A DNA stretch of 64,000 bases from Sphaerulina vaccinii (GCA_022570795.1 JAKUDP010000028.1:930001-994000), one strand, 5' to 3'. Shown: positions 1-12,544, counted from the stretch's first letter. Numbers and translations: made by a program. Notes: generated from the sequence alone by a model not told the origin.

Positions 1-38
1 ACAACCAAGTGAAACCTCAAAACCACGAGACGACCAAT

Positions 39-2226
39 ATGCAAGCGCCCACTGGGCCAGTGCGTAAGCAACGCAAGAGTCGCGGACGGGGCCTTCGCAC
101 CACGACAGGCTGGTATGATTGCCGAGTTCTCATCATGCCCCATATGCTCATTTAGTTCACTTCACTTCTCTCACGCGTTCCTTTCGCGCTCGGAGTTGGC
201 TTGGCTGGGTCTGTGCTGACTTTGGTGTCAATAGCTCCATATGTCGGAAAAGGCATATGAAATGTGACGAAGTCAAACCACAATGCGGTCCATGTGCAAA
301 GGGTGACAGGCCATGTGTTTATGGACCTCTACCACCAGAACTCGATACTCCAAGAGCAAGCAATGTAGGCTCTGGTCAGCCGTATTATGCAGCTTCTGCA
401 GAGGCACCTTCGCCAATCCAAGAGCGGCTCCCGCGAGAAAGTATCGCCACAGAGTATCCCACAGAGCCAGGAGCAGCACAACTTGCGCCTGTAGAGCATG
501 CCGAGAGTCGCATAGGCAGGCAATGGCCTCCTACGCCCATTGATGACGCCGCGCAGATCACAAGCCCGCAGAGCAACTACAGTAATTCAACAGGCTATGG
601 AACTGAAGTTGCACCTCTGCGTTGGTTTGGTCTTCTAGCAGGCGATGCCGCCACCGGCTCACTTGATGTACCATCTCTTGAAGTGCTAGGCGACGCTGCA
701 CTTGCACGCCGACATGAGACACATGCTGATGGCGCCTCAGCTCCGGAGGTAGCACGACCCATGAGCAGGCCATACTTTGGTCTGGAGGGCTTTGCCGCGC
801 AGAATCCATCAAAGTTGCTACAGATCTCAGCACTTTCTCCAACCACGAACGGCGCCAACGGCGCAGAAGACGAACGACAACATTGGCAGACTGTCGAACC
901 GATACAGCTCAAGGATCACGAGTTCGACATCTTTCAGCGTTTTGTGACAGGTATCAGTTTGTGGATTGATCTGTTCGATCCGCTCAAGCATTTCTCGACC
1001 TTCGTCCCCCATCTGGCGTTGCACAATGAAGGATTGATGAAAGCACTCCTGGCTTTAGGTGATTACATTTCTTCTTCGAAAACAATTATAGCTTCAGTCT
1101 TTGAGTCTAGAGGAAAGACACCCTGCTAATTGATGTACAGGAGCAAGACATCTCTCGATCAAGCCAATACGTACAGGTGAAGCCATTGTCGACCGCACCG
1201 CTGCTGTACAGTATTATTATGAGACGTTACGATATTTACAGACAGCGATGAGATACACCACCTACAAGAATAGCCTTGAGCTTCTCGCTACATCGCTGAT
1301 AGTGAGCACCTATGAAATGATCGACGGCGCGGGCAATGGCTGGGAGAGACATCTGAAAGGTGTCTTCTGGATACAACGCAGTCGTGAGATTAATGGCGAG
1401 TCTGGAGGCCTGGAACAGGCAATCTGGTGGGCCTGGCTACGGCAGGACGTGTGGGCCGCTTTCCGTGAGAATCGGCGTTGCTTCAGCTTCTTTAAGCCTA
1501 CCATAGTGCGTATCTCTCCAGGCTACCGAAGAAATGTCATGTGCTGACTTGCTCCAAGACATATCAAATGATGAACATATGGGACATGGCTTCTCGCGTG
1601 GTCTATATCCTTGCCCAGGCGGTCAACTACAGCTCACGAGAGGAGAAGCAGTCTGGGGAGGCCGACCTCACCAGCCGTATCTTGAAGGCAAACACTCTAC
1701 TTCATATGCTCGATGAGTGGCAAGGAAGTATCAGCATCCACTTCAAACCACTTCCAGTTGGTGAGTTTCATGACCATTTGAATCTGGACCAATGCCAAAC
1801 CGAGTCCTAAGTACTGACAGTCGAACAGAAGGACCATCCAATCGAGCTTTTCGACCACTATGGATCCACCCCCCTGCTTTCGGAGTTTCGCTACAGATGG
1901 CCTGTATGGCACGAATACTGTTACTCATACATCAACCTGCCGCAGGAGGATATCTAGAGTACTTGCAGCGGGACAAGGTCATCTCCGAGTGTATTGACAC
2001 AATCGGCGGGATTGCCATGAAGCTGACTGATAATGCCTCGCGCTTGATGTCTACGCAATGTTTGTATGCGGCTGGACTCTACTGTCCAGATGGGCCGAAA
2101 CGGCAGTACATTGCGGAGCTCGTACAAGACCACCAGGGTCACACTGGATGGCCAATCAATACCGATCTTTCCGAAGAACTACGAGGAGAATGGCTGAAAA
2201 GGCCGCAGGGCGAATCAAAGACCTGA
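39..2226 (+). CDS. Zn(II)2Cys6 transcription factor (Fungal_trans_2 type)
   Basis: Nuclear fungal regulator, 620 aa from five exons: 39-112, 235-1058, 1141-1505, 1559-1760, 1829-2226. All phases close. The start ATG at 39 gives a basic N-terminus (VRKQRKSRGRGLRTTG) leading straight into the zinc cluster, whose pattern is C-x2-C-x6-C-x6-C-x2-C-x6-C. The first intron splits the codon of the first cysteine (TG|C), so the unspliced frame shows only five of the six cysteines. Downstream lie a disordered linker and a helical region (FDIFQRFVTGISLWIDLFD; ARILLLIHQPAAGG) typical of the Fungal_trans_2 regulator family. The next genes are a dehydrogenase and a transporter, so a local pathway regulator is plausible (inference). 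No target is known. The family call is firm; the exact 3' exon junctions are slightly less certain. Confidence 0.88.
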
Positions 2227-2952
2227 GCTGAACCTGAATGTGGACGGCCGGCGTAAGGAAGGATAGGCAGCGACGGGGTCACAGTTCCCAAAGACATCGA
2301 AGCTGATCGAGCTCAGCGCAATGTACTGGCAATCGATACAATCTGGGCAGAGACGTCGGTCCATCACATGGGTCATGTCACGGCAGTCGGCATATGCCTG
2401 TCACGCGAAAACCACGCGCCTCTAGGCGCGCCAACCAGGAGCGCCACGACATGGGTAACACGAATACTCTTGCACGTCACGAGGCATAGTAGGAGTGCAT
2501 GCGCAGATCCACTCATTCCACTTCAGCTGGAGAACACTGCATCACTACCCATTGTTGTGCTCCTTCGACACTGGTCGGCACGAGGCAGAGCACGCGTATC
2601 ACGATTGGAATCTGCTGCAGTATTGACCGCTTTTGTCTCGACTCAAAATACCTTTCTCATGCAACTGCCACAGCGCAGGGAAAGTGGACTTCGCCACAGC
2701 AGACTACCTGTGCTTCACGGGCGGCAAAAGAGGCCCTGCAGCTACAAGTTCTTTCTACTGGCGCTATCTGGTACGTCTCAGCTTTGCAAGCCTGACTCGA
2801 CTGGTCTCTGTTGTTGCAATTGGCGCGGTTACATGCGAGAGACTCGCGAGGACCGTGCTAGGCATCATATGGTCGGATGGAAATTGCTTATACTCTACCA
2901 GCTACTGAGCACTGCTTAGTTCTGACTATAGCGCACCGCTGACAGAGTTCTT
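2227..2952. other. intergenic, tail-to-tail
   Basis: This lies between the 3' ends of the zinc-cluster gene and the dehydrogenase gene. Two overlapping plus-strand open frames (2368-2919 and 2499-2795) show no recognisable domain and no protein-like composition. I see no confident gene, repeat or RNA here. Confidence 0.5.
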
Positions 2953-4007
2953 CTACCATGCGCCAACGATACCAGCAATAGGTATGTCAATACCTGTCGT
3001 ATAGCTGGCTTGGTCAGACAGCAGATAGACATAAGCACCTCCTAGCTCCTGTTCACAGTCAGCATGTGGCTCTCGTGCCCGTCCAACTTACCACACTGGT
3101 ACAACTCACCTGCGGCAGTGCCAGTCGTGGCATTCCACCATAATACTGCATCTTTAAGTCCCAGTCCGGAGCTCTTTCCACGTAATAAGTCATAGCCGTC
3201 TTGACGAATCCCGGCGATATACTATTGACTCGAATGCCATGCTTGGCCCACTCCATTGCCAGAGTATGCGTGATGTTTCTCACAGCGGCTTTTGTGCCTC
3301 CATACGGAGCTGAAGGAGCTGCTCTGTTCGGGCGATAACTTGTCATGCTGGCTGTGAATACAATCGAGCCCTTGACACCGAGCTCAATGAACTTTCTAGC
3401 AGCTGCAGTTGCACAATTCCAGGCACCGAAGACATTCAGCTCAAAGAGCTGCTTCACTTGAGCTAGGGAGAAGTCTAGAGCAGGTTGGTGTTTGGTCATG
3501 CCGGCGTTGCAGCTGCATTACAGCGATTAGTAAGTGTTTCAGCATGGCGACACAGTCTGAGAGCGCGTCTGTCTTACCAGAATCCATGGATAGCTCCTTC
3601 TGCTTCGACAATCTCATCAATGGCCTTCTTGACGCTGTCCTCATCTGTGACGTCCATTTGCTTGTACTTAAATCGACCAGGATTCTTCTTGGAAAGCGCA
3701 GCAAAGTCTTCGGATGGATCCATAAGGTCTAGTGAATAGACGACTTTGGCCTGGTTCGCGAGGCATACTTCAGCTATACCAAGACCGATACCTGCGGGAT
3801 GTCAGTACTGTGGCTGAGCGTTTTGATCGAGTAGGAGTCTCCACCTCTGTTTGCCCCAGTAATTGCGATGACCTTGTCAGTGAGCGAAATTTGGAAGTTG
3901 GCATCAGGAGGAGGCAAAGTCGTCAGGTTCGGCAGCTGTTCTTCTTCTATGTGTTCGACGTGGCCATTCGTTGCATCGCCATTTGCGATCGGAATTGCCT
4001 GACTCAT
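2953..4007 (-). CDS. short-chain dehydrogenase/reductase (SDR)
   Basis: Soluble NAD(P)(H)-dependent oxidoreductase, 291 aa in four exons read leftwards: 4007-3845, 3791-3578, 3512-3110, 3048-2953. The coenzyme motif TGANRGIG spans the first splice junction. The NAG motif (CCNAGMT) sits at the start of exon 3, and the catalytic Tyr-x3-Lys is YGGTK, preceded by a serine-containing stretch (TASMTS). The IRVNSISPGFVKTAM stretch and the C-terminal GIDIPIAG are classic for the SDR fold. The pattern resembles the fungal sorbose reductase/mannitol dehydrogenase/arabinitol dehydrogenase branch, so a polyol or ketose substrate is possible (inference). It is divergent from the transporter at 4637 and faces the regulator at 39. 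Confidence 0.9.
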
Positions 4008-4636
4008 TGTGTCTTGCTTGAGCGGATATGTACTTTGAGATCTGGAGAGCTTGTCAATGAAGATGAGCCTAGTTACTTTGTTCCTTCAGGCTCACTTGTG
4101 CACTTCTTGAAGGAATGAGGCGATGTTATAAGAGCGAAATCTGGCGGTCGGGTCTTGGTACGGCACAGCGGCACAGAGCGCATTCGTTTCGCCATTGGCA
4201 TCATCAGGTGGTCCACTTGTTGCTATAAGCGTCAAGCTCGAGTCGACATGGACCTTATCCTATCGGAAGCTGTGCTGCCAGGTTGATGCATCGTGCATCG
4301 CATCGATACTTGGAGTTCCTCGTCTCGAAGCACAATGCCTCGCCTCGTGTCATTGGAAATATCTTGCCTGCCTTTTCTTCGGCATCTTGTTGGCTTGACT
4401 ACGATGCCCGCATTTGCATGCATGTATGGGCAGTTCATGCGGAGAAAGGGCTGGGTTGGTTCGTGAACGTCTGGAGAGGCACACTAGTGAGTCGAGCATG
4501 CGGAGTGCGTGACACAGTACGCCGCACTGTAAGCGACTTGTATATGAATGCTTCGGGCATTGAGTGTCCTGCTCTTCCTCTTATCTCATATTACCGTCGA
4601 TCATTTGCCATTGCATACTCCCTGCCATCAGTGACC
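4008..4636. promoter_or_regulatory. divergent promoter region between SDR and MFS genes
   Basis: This 629-bp region separates the starts of two divergent genes and must hold both promoters. The frame of the transporter stays open upstream to 4283 and contains further ATGs, but those would add an unusual N-terminus. No clear TATA box or named operator was recognised. Confidence 0.45.
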
Positions 4637-6313
4637 ATGTCACCACCTATCTCGCACGATTCCATCGTGCCATCGGACCACAAGATCAAAGACGTCGAGC
4701 TGGTAGAAGAGAGCCAAAGCGATGAGGAATACGCAGCAGAAGAGAAGGCACTGGTCCGCAAGATCGACATGTTCTTGCTGCCGACGATCTGGTTGATGTA
4801 CCTGCTATCAGTGAGCATATTAGTCTGGCACAAGCCATACTTTGAACCAGACTCGTTGACTGATGTGCGTCGATTCTGCTAGTATATGGACCGAACCAAC
4901 ATTGGCAATGCGAAAGTAGCAGGAATGACAGCAGACCTAGGAATGGACTCGAACCAGTACAGCATATCGCTAGTGGTCTTCTTCATCACATACGTTTTGT
5001 TTGAGGTTCCTAGTAACTTGATATTGTCGAAGACCCGGCCCTCTATCTTTCTGCCGACAATTATGGTCCTGTGGGGAACTGCTACATGTTGCATGGCAAA
5101 GGTGCAAGCCTTTGGACAGCTGGTAGCACTGCGAGTTATCATCGGCGTGCTGGAGGCCGGCTTCGCCCCCGGAATTCTGTTAATATTATCCTCATGGTAC
5201 AAGAAAGCCGAGCAGAGCAAGCGCTTCGCAGTGTACATATCTGCAGCAGTCCTCTCTGGCGCCTTTGGCGGAATCATAGCTGGTGCCATCACAGGAGGTC
5301 TAGAGGGCCGCTATGGTATTCGAGGTTGGAGGTGGCTCTTTGTAAGTCCGCAAGCACTGGCACGAGTGACATTGGATCATCGATCCTGAAGGTCACACGG
5401 TGATAGAAGAAACGTATGAGTACCCAAGCTGACGAGACCAGATCGTTGAGGTGAGTAAAGATGATATGGCTATGGCCTGTGTTCTGACGGATAGCTCAGG
5501 GGGCTGCAACAGTCGGATGGGCCATCATCTCACACTTCCTCTTACTCGACTTTCCGGCGAACAGCAAGCGTCTGACCGAGCGCGAACGCGAGCTCGCCCT
5601 GTCTCGCCTGGCCCGTGATAATGTTTCTAGCCGGTGCGATGATGGTCCGCGCCTAACGTCGCTGGAGGCTTTAAAGCAGTCGATAACATCCTGGCGGGTA
5701 TGGCTGCTCGTTGCAGGCTACATGGCAATCGTCGGGTCCTCGACGCTGTCGTACTTCTACCCAACGCTCGTTCAAGGCTTGGGGTACACAAGCCATATGG
5801 CACAGTGAGTGCAGACCAAAAGCGGTGCTTGAAGTGTTTCACTGACTCGAGCGACACTTCAGGTATATGGTCTGCCCGATTTACGCCAGCGCTTTTGTTT
5901 TCGTGGCGCTCACTGGGATCCTTTCTGACCGCTACCCAACTCAAAGAGGCCTGATCATTGCAGTCTGGTTGTCCGTATCGATGGTTGCCTCGATCATCGT
6001 GTGCGTAGTGTACAACTTCACCGCTCGATACATACTGCTGGTCATCATGGCAGCTGGCTTATGGTCGACTAACGCCGTGTCCTTGAGCTACGCTTCGAGC
6101 ACGTTCGGTTCGATGCCACAGGAGACGAGAGCTGTGTCGCTTGCTTTGGTCAACGCCATGGGAAATCTTGCGCAAATCTACGGTGCGTACCTGTTCCCTT
6201 CTGGCGACGCTCCGAAGTACTTGAAAGGCTTCGGTGTCATCTCGGGAATGTGTGCGTTTGGCGTGGCCACTTACTGTCTTGCTCATGTACTGTTGAGGAG
6301 GTATGGCCAGTAG
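4637..6313 (+). CDS. MFS transporter, anion:cation symporter (Dal5-like) family
   Basis: Plasma-membrane permease of 465 aa, expected to have about 12 membrane helices. Family substrates include allantoate, nicotinate, pantothenate and other organic anions. Exons: 4637-4810, 4883-5341, 5442-5450, 5500-5804, 5863-6313. The signature SYMDRTNIGNAKVAGM follows intron 1, and WRWLFIVEGA follows helix 4. The IVE of this motif is encoded by a 9-nt exon with its own consensus splice sites. I chose the ATG at 4637 because it gives a short acidic cytosolic N-terminus (MSPPISHDSIVPSDHK) usual for the family. The substrate cannot be read from sequence. It shares a promoter region with the SDR gene, which suggests joint use in uptake and catabolism of one compound (inference). 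Confidence 0.9.
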
Positions 6314-7494
6314 CCAGGCCAGGGATCTGGAAGTACCGAAGTGCAGCAAAAGCATGCTGGCAAAGGTACCACTCAAGGTATCATGTAGGCCGTGCCTTCC
6401 TTCTCTTTCTTGCAATAGCAGCTCCTGACTTCACCTCATGCACTTCGCATGCACCACATCCACCACATCTCGCACAACATCGCTTTGGTCTCCGATGCAG
6501 TAATATGCCAGGATCACGAGGATGAGCGCATACGAGTGTTGCTGATTGTCGGAAGTGCCATGCTATCGCGATGAAGGAGATGTCCGGAGCAGCTTGGGTA
6601 TGGTTTTCGTGAAGGTGATGAAGCCGAACTGAGGAAAGGACGAAGTAGGAGGAGCCGAATGAAGTGAGGCGATATGCGGGCGCGGGAAGCTTAGTTGCGG
6701 ATGCAGGTCCAGACAGATCTGTCATTGGCGGAGGAAGAAGACGATAAGGCTAACAACCCCTGGTCAAACCTAGCACCGTGGTCGACTGCACAGCCGGACG
6801 TCTGTCACAACCTGTCATCCGTCTTTCTGACGATGAGAGAGCGAACAACACCGGCGAATGTGATATGAGGCAGCAGATCCGTATGAAGCATCACATCTTC
6901 ATCCCAGGATTCCCAGCGGCCAAGTTTCTGGGCGCGACGATCGGACGTCTGGCGTTGGGCAAAATCTGGTGAAGTGGAGATCGCTCTCCTTTGAGATGCG
7001 CCTTCACGAGAAGAACGGGTGGTGGTCTTCGGCCGCCTGTTCCCATTTGTGGCGGATTCTCGAACGGCAGGTCCCTGATGCGCATTGATGGGCGAAATTG
7101 TGTAGGATTGATGACTACTAACTATGCGACTGCCCCTCGGTGGTGTCGACACAACGTCTTTCTCGTCTTCTTCTTCCTGCTACGGATCGTGCTGATCTAC
7201 CGCCAACCGCCTCTTCTCGCAGGCTACTGTTTGGTACCGCACACGTTCTGCGATGTGAACGGTTACATACGCGGCGCTCGAGCAGTACGGTAGTCGAACC
7301 GAACAACAATCTATTATGCTTCTGTCACAGGCATCCTAGCACAGCTCACGGCCTACTTCCGAACCACTTCACTTCACTTTACGACCCGGTGGACTCTACC
7401 TGGAGCTTCGACACGAATAGACTCTTCAGCAGCTTTCTTCGACGAAACAAATACATCACCAAAACTCGACGGCCATTGGCCACACCACCACAAC
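6314..7494. promoter_or_regulatory. intergenic; upstream region of the ammonium permease
   Basis: No gene is recognised in these 1.2 kb. Two matches to the HGATAR site of AreA/Gat1-type nitrogen regulators are visible: CGATAAG at 6742-6748 on the plus strand, and a CGATAG core on the minus strand near 6563-6568. Such sites occur often by chance, so a link to nitrogen control of the permease is only a suggestion. Confidence 0.4.
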
Positions 7495-9276
7495 ATGAGC
7501 AGCGCCGACTCTTCTGGACATATTGTCCTGCTCCCGTACAATAGCACGGCACCTACAGGCGGTGACTCCCTCACTGAAGATCGTACGGCTCTAGAGCTCT
7601 CACATTGCTCGAGTGATTCGAGTTTTGAGTAGTTGCTAACTGAATCACAGTCAATGTCTACTACGAGAGCGGCGATATTGCCTGGGTGATCACCGCCACT
7701 GCGCTTGTGCTGTTGATGATTCCTGGTGTTGGGTAAGTGTTCCCGAAGCTTTACGATACGACATTACTCTGGGCTCGAGATGGGGTGCTGGCAGATGCTC
7801 TCGACGTCTCGAACATGCTATCTAGCCCCTAACTTCGAAACCGAAGAATAATGCCTAAAAAATTGACAAACTGACATTATGATCTCTAGATTCTTCTACT
7901 CGGGTCTGGCACGTCGGAAGTCTGCACTCTCTCTCATTTGGCTCAGCACAATGGCCACGGCCGTCGTCAGCTTCCAATGGTTCTTCTGGGGATACTCACT
8001 CTCCTTCAGCCACACCGCATCTTCTTTCATTGGCGATTTGACAAACTTTGGCCTTCGAGACGTACTCGCTCGTCCCTCTGTGGGCTCCTCGCGTATTCCC
8101 GATCTGCTCTACTGTGTCTACCAAGGAATGTTCGCATGCATCACCGTTGCTCTGGCTGTGGGAGCTGTCAGCGAGAGAGGTCGAATGCTTCCGTGTGTGA
8201 TCTTCATGTTCGTATGGACTACGCTGGTCTATGACCCGATCGCATGCTGGACCTGGAATCCCGCTGGCTGGTCATACAAGTTGGGTGGTCTGGACTTCGC
8301 TGGTGGTACACCTGTCCATATCTCATCTGGAACTGCAGCTTTGGCCTACAGCTATATCCTTGGAAAGCGTACGGGTCACGGTACTCATGCTCTGAACTAC
8401 CGCCCTCACAACGTCACTCACATCGTTATCGGTACGGTCTTTCTCTGGGTAGGATGGTTTGGCTTCAACGCTGGAAGCGCTCTCAGCGCGAATCTCAGAG
8501 CTGTCATGGCAGCGTTGGTGACGAACCTGGCTGCATGCGTGGGAGGAGTAACATGGTGCTTGGTCGATTATCGCCTCGAGAAGAAGTGGAGCACTGTTGG
8601 ATTCTGTTCCGGAGTCATCAGCGGCCTTGTTTGCGTGACCCCCGGATCTGGCTTCATTCCAGCATGGGCTGCAGTCGTCTATGGCGTTACCGCAGGAATT
8701 GGTTGCAATTTCGCCACTCAGCTGAAGTACTACTTGGGTGCGGATGATGCATTGGACATATTCGCAGTGCACGGAATCGGAGGCCTTCTCGGAAACCTCC
8801 TTACAGGCTTCTTCGCGGCCGACTACATTGCTCATTTGGACGGCTATACAGTCATCTCTGGTGGCTGGCTGAACGGACACTGGATCCAGCTTGCGATTCA
8901 ATTGGCTGACTCAGTGACTGGGATGGCATACTCCTTCGCTGTGACCAGCTTGATCCTGCTGAGCATGTCATTCCTTTCGCGATGGCTTCCAAGTCTGAAG
9001 CTCAGAGCAAGTCCAGAAGAAGAGGAGATGGGAATCGACGACGCAGAAATTGGAGAATTCGCATACGATTATGTCGAGCTCGTGCGCGACGTGAAGCCAG
9101 AAGGCATGCGAGATCACGAAGACTTCGAAAGCATTGAGGGAGAGAATCGGAGTGTACGAAGTCTGAGTCGTGGTTCTCAATTTCCTCTTCACTCGCAACC
9201 AGTCGAGATGAAGAACGAGTATCCCTTGAGAGACTTCAACAGGGAGCTTCGACCGGCTGGCGGAGATACCAGTTGA
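7495..9276 (+). CDS. ammonium permease, MEP/Amt family
   Basis: Plasma-membrane ammonium transporter, 518 aa from exons 7495-7582, 7651-7732 and 7890-9276. The family-defining stretches are intact: GDIAWVITATALVLLMIPGV, GFFYSGLARRKSALS at the second splice junction, and FQWFFWGYSLSFS. The two conserved pore histidines lie in TPVHISSGTAALA and DIFAVHGIGGLLGN. The long acidic/basic cytosolic C-terminus after SFLSRWLPSLK matches fungal MEPs. These proteins feed nitrogen assimilation and some (Mep2 type) also act as sensors; this sequence alone does not assign it to the sensor branch. The start follows a C/A-rich leader and gives an extracellular N-terminus. Confidence 0.95.
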
Positions 9277-9994
9277 CTACATGGTCGGGAATGGCCAAGA
9301 GTGTACAGCATCAGTGGCGGACGACTAGTTTTGAAGGAGTAGCTCTTGAAGACTAGCCTTATAGAGGCACGAACGATCGTCACGAATCATTAGCAAGGCG
9401 TTCAATGCCAGGCAGCGGTTCTTTGTTAGGAGATGGATACCCAGCTTGTAGAATCAGCGCACGAAATGAATAGTTTTCTAGACTTTGACGTGAGATGTAC
9501 CGCCCGCTCTGGGAGTCTGACTGTGGAGATATTGCCGTGACTTTTACCCACTTTTTCCTATTTTCCTCACTTTTCTCGGTGATATCTAACCTACCACACC
9601 ACCTCATCCAGCTTCGTAGCGCGATGCGAGATCTCTATGCATTGCAGAGAGCATGATTGCTAGATGAGCAGAAATATCTCTATGTCAGATTGTGAGTGAA
9701 GTGAACATTTGAACATAGTCGACATTGGTCACTTTTGAGTATGGAGACCTCCATTCGGCATATGTATGAAGCACAGAGCATGCTCCTCTGAACCCAGCGC
9801 CGTGCCATATGCACGCGACATTATCTTACCAAAGCGCTCAAACTCGGACGGGTATCTCACGCTAGAAACGCAGACAAACCAACACACCGCTTCGCCGCAC
9901 TGCCTTCCATTATTCTATTAGTGCGCTGATTACTTGCCTTCTCCTTTTCATCGTCTTGTGCCTCGCTCTTCTCTCTAACATTCAACTTGTCAGA
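9277..9994. other. intergenic, convergent
   Basis: 3' flanks of the ammonium permease and of the minus-strand gene ending at 9995. Only short scattered open frames occur and I see no feature. Confidence 0.5.
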
Positions 9995-11650
9995 TCAAAG
10001 TGCATCGGTATCTGTTTCTCTCCTTGGAGTTGTCACATGCTCAGAGTGGAATGTCAGTCTCGGAGGAGCTTTTGGGTTTAGATGTCCTTCCACAATCTCG
10101 TCGCCTCTCACTCGAGCCTTTCCTTTCTTCGAAGGCGAGCACTCGGCTGTTGATACACCGGTGGAAGGTGGCGACCCACTCTTCTTGAGCACCCCTTTCG
10201 CAGGCTTTGGTCTCGTCCTCGAAGGCCGCAGTGATCTAATCGCTATCCCTGCGCTTTTGTCGCTTGCCTTAGGTTCAGCAGGCATATCATCGGTGGCTGA
10301 GGGTTTCGTTGGCTGTGGTGGTACCAGTCGGACAGTCAGATTGCCTGCTGAAATGATCCGTCTGTGTGGATTGAGTTTATGCTTGTCGCCGGGCTCAATA
10401 ACGGCCGCGTCGGACATTGCTCGTTTCTGTGGTTCCGCTTCAGGCACAGCATCCGTCTCTATTTGCACTGCTGCAGCGTTGTGTACCCTGTGTACCAAAG
10501 CTTGCTTAAGAGCGGCAGTCATCTTCGCATCTCCCTTGCAAGTATAATCATCGCCGTCGCTGTCTGACTCAATTGCACTTTCTCCAGACATAAGCTCCAG
10601 CTTCTCGCAAACCTTGATAAGATCTGCTCCTGCGTCTGAGGCATCTGGGATCGGTGTCGAGATAGTGGAATAAAGCTCCGGAGGTGTGTCAAGTTGTTGT
10701 ACCAACTGCATTGCTGCAGCATTTCTATCATCGGTCAATGCACGCCTCGTCGCGTAATCTAGACGGTTCTGTTGTGCGGACATGCGTCTCGACAAAGCGG
10801 CATTGTGCTCCTCATCATCGTCCTCGCTGTCAGATGCAATGGCATCGTCCGCGTGCTCACGCGACACGATCGTCACAGCAATCTTTGCAGCCTTCTTGCG
10901 CGCATCCTGAGTTGATCTCGCCCTTGGATTTCGATGACCTCTCGTCGCCAAATGGTTCATATTACTCTGCTCGCTCTTGACGCGACGGAGTCGAGCGACA
11001 CCTCTTGTTGACTGAGGTCGGCGGGCACGCTTGGCACGGTCGTTGGCAATGGCAGGAGGTGCAAGAAAGGCATCCGAGCTCGCTGCATCTTGGGCATAGC
11101 CTGTCGTAGCCATAAGATCATCATCGTCCACGCGGCTGCTCGAAGAGCTGATTGAGGAAGTGTTTGTTTGCCACGTCTGCCGACGCTCCAGATTTGGTCG
11201 ATTGGATTCTAGGAGCGATCGAGGTAGTGAGGATGCTGACGAGCTACTCCGCAAAGACGGAGTCCTAGACGAAGAAGCGACAGGTCTCGCGAAGCCTGGA
11301 GACGGGATCTCGCTCGGTGAAAGAGGCGTGCTTGAAGTGTCGAACGAGGAGGTATTGCTTCTAGCTAGGGAGGACTGTGATGAAGATCTGCTCGGAACCA
11401 CGAAACCTCTGATGGTCTGTTAACAGCTGTCCGCTCAAGTATCTCTGCAATGCCACGGAGCTGTCTTGAAGCTTGTCGCTAAGGTGTGTCGCCAAGGTGC
11501 GCTGGTGTCCAGCGAGACATTGACTGACCTGATGATTATGCAGCCATTGTCGTCCACCGTCGTTGACGTTGAAGATTGCCGACTGGAGGTCGTTGAGTCC
11601 GTTCGCTTCTGCTTTGCATCATGAAAGAGGCCTTCGCGATCCTTAGGCAT
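9995..11650 (-). CDS. hypothetical disordered, basic Ser-rich protein
   Basis: Not assigned to a family. I join exon 11650-11529 to 11408-9995 across a 120-bp intron (GTCAG donor, CAG acceptor), giving 511 aa starting MPKDREGLFHDAKQKR. The large exon by itself has no ATG at its 5' end, which is why the upstream exon is needed. The protein is Ser/Arg-rich and mostly disordered, with basic clusters that could be nuclear localisation signals (DRAKRARRPQS; SPSKKGKARVR) and acidic serine runs (SDSEDDDEE; ESDSDGDD) that look like casein kinase 2 sites. A short helical segment around QNRLDYATRRALTDDRNAAA is the most structured part. Function unknown. Confidence 0.65.
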
Positions 11651-12544
11651 TGCGCCAGATGTGAGGATTTGATTGAAGAGAGCGCCGTATGCTTGGATAT
11701 ATGCTCAAGTGAGATGCGAAGGTAGCTATTGCACGGGCATAGATGGCAAAATCTGCTTGCGTGGCTAAATTGTGGTGGTGCGTGGTGAATGGCGGCTGTG
11801 TCGAAGTCAAAGATAGAGAGTACATACGTGTTGAGTGGTACTTCTCTATCTGCGACTTCCTTCCTTCTTCATGTTGACTGCTCCTAGCTTCATCTCAAGG
11901 TGGCAGGCACAATCGACCATCAACCAGACAGCAAACCCGGTGCTGGCTGTCCTATTGCGAGTTTGCTCGTTGGGCAGCCACGAACCACGAGACATCGATC
12001 TATACCGTGCACCGACTTGATGGTAACATCGGAACTCCGGGGCACTGACCAGCGCTACCATAGTCGTGAGGTCTAGCAGGCCACAGCCGATCAATGCTCA
12101 CTGCCATCACGTTCAGTCAAAGGGTGCGGACAGATGCTGTTCGTTCGGGAAGAGTGCAAGTCACAGTTGGCTCTTCGAAGGTGCTTGAAGCTGAGCGTGG
12201 CATAGATGAGATGAAGGACACCGCGCATGCTCAAGGACGACGAGAGAAAGGACGTGAGGACAGGAGAAGAAGAAGGTCGACGACGACGACAGCAAGGTGA
12301 TCTGCAAAGCACGAGCCTTCTCGCACGTGGGCGCCCGTTGCTCATCGGACAAGGGTTTTGCAGGGGATCACGACATCGGCCGCGTCGTCAGTGGACAGCT
12401 CCGATGTGAAGTTTGAGGTTGACATTTCTTTCGTAGCATCCTCTTCTCTCTTCTCTTGTTCACGTCAAGTTTCTGGTCACTCTTTTACATACCGCGGAGC
12501 CCACATATCACACAGCTTCGAGAGGACAACTTCAAACAAAAGTC
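11651..12544. promoter_or_regulatory. divergent upstream region (disordered-protein gene / APS kinase)
   Basis: 894 bp between two divergent starts. It contains GAC/GAA-rich purine runs around 12239-12296 and a CT-rich tract just before the APS kinase start, a usual fungal transcription-start context. No confident gene. Confidence 0.4.

Noticed and set aside
2368..2919. 183-codon open frame between the regulator and SDR genes
   Set aside because: No domain or protein-like composition, overlapping frames of similar length, and it lies between two convergent 3' ends.
2953..4007. SDR locus as a pseudogene, because its frame is broken into separate pieces
   Set aside because: All breaks are explained by three introns with canonical ends, and the spliced product has all SDR motifs.
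8323..8901. 192-codon minus-strand frame opposite the ammonium permease
   Set aside because: Shadow of a strongly conserved gene; no independent features.
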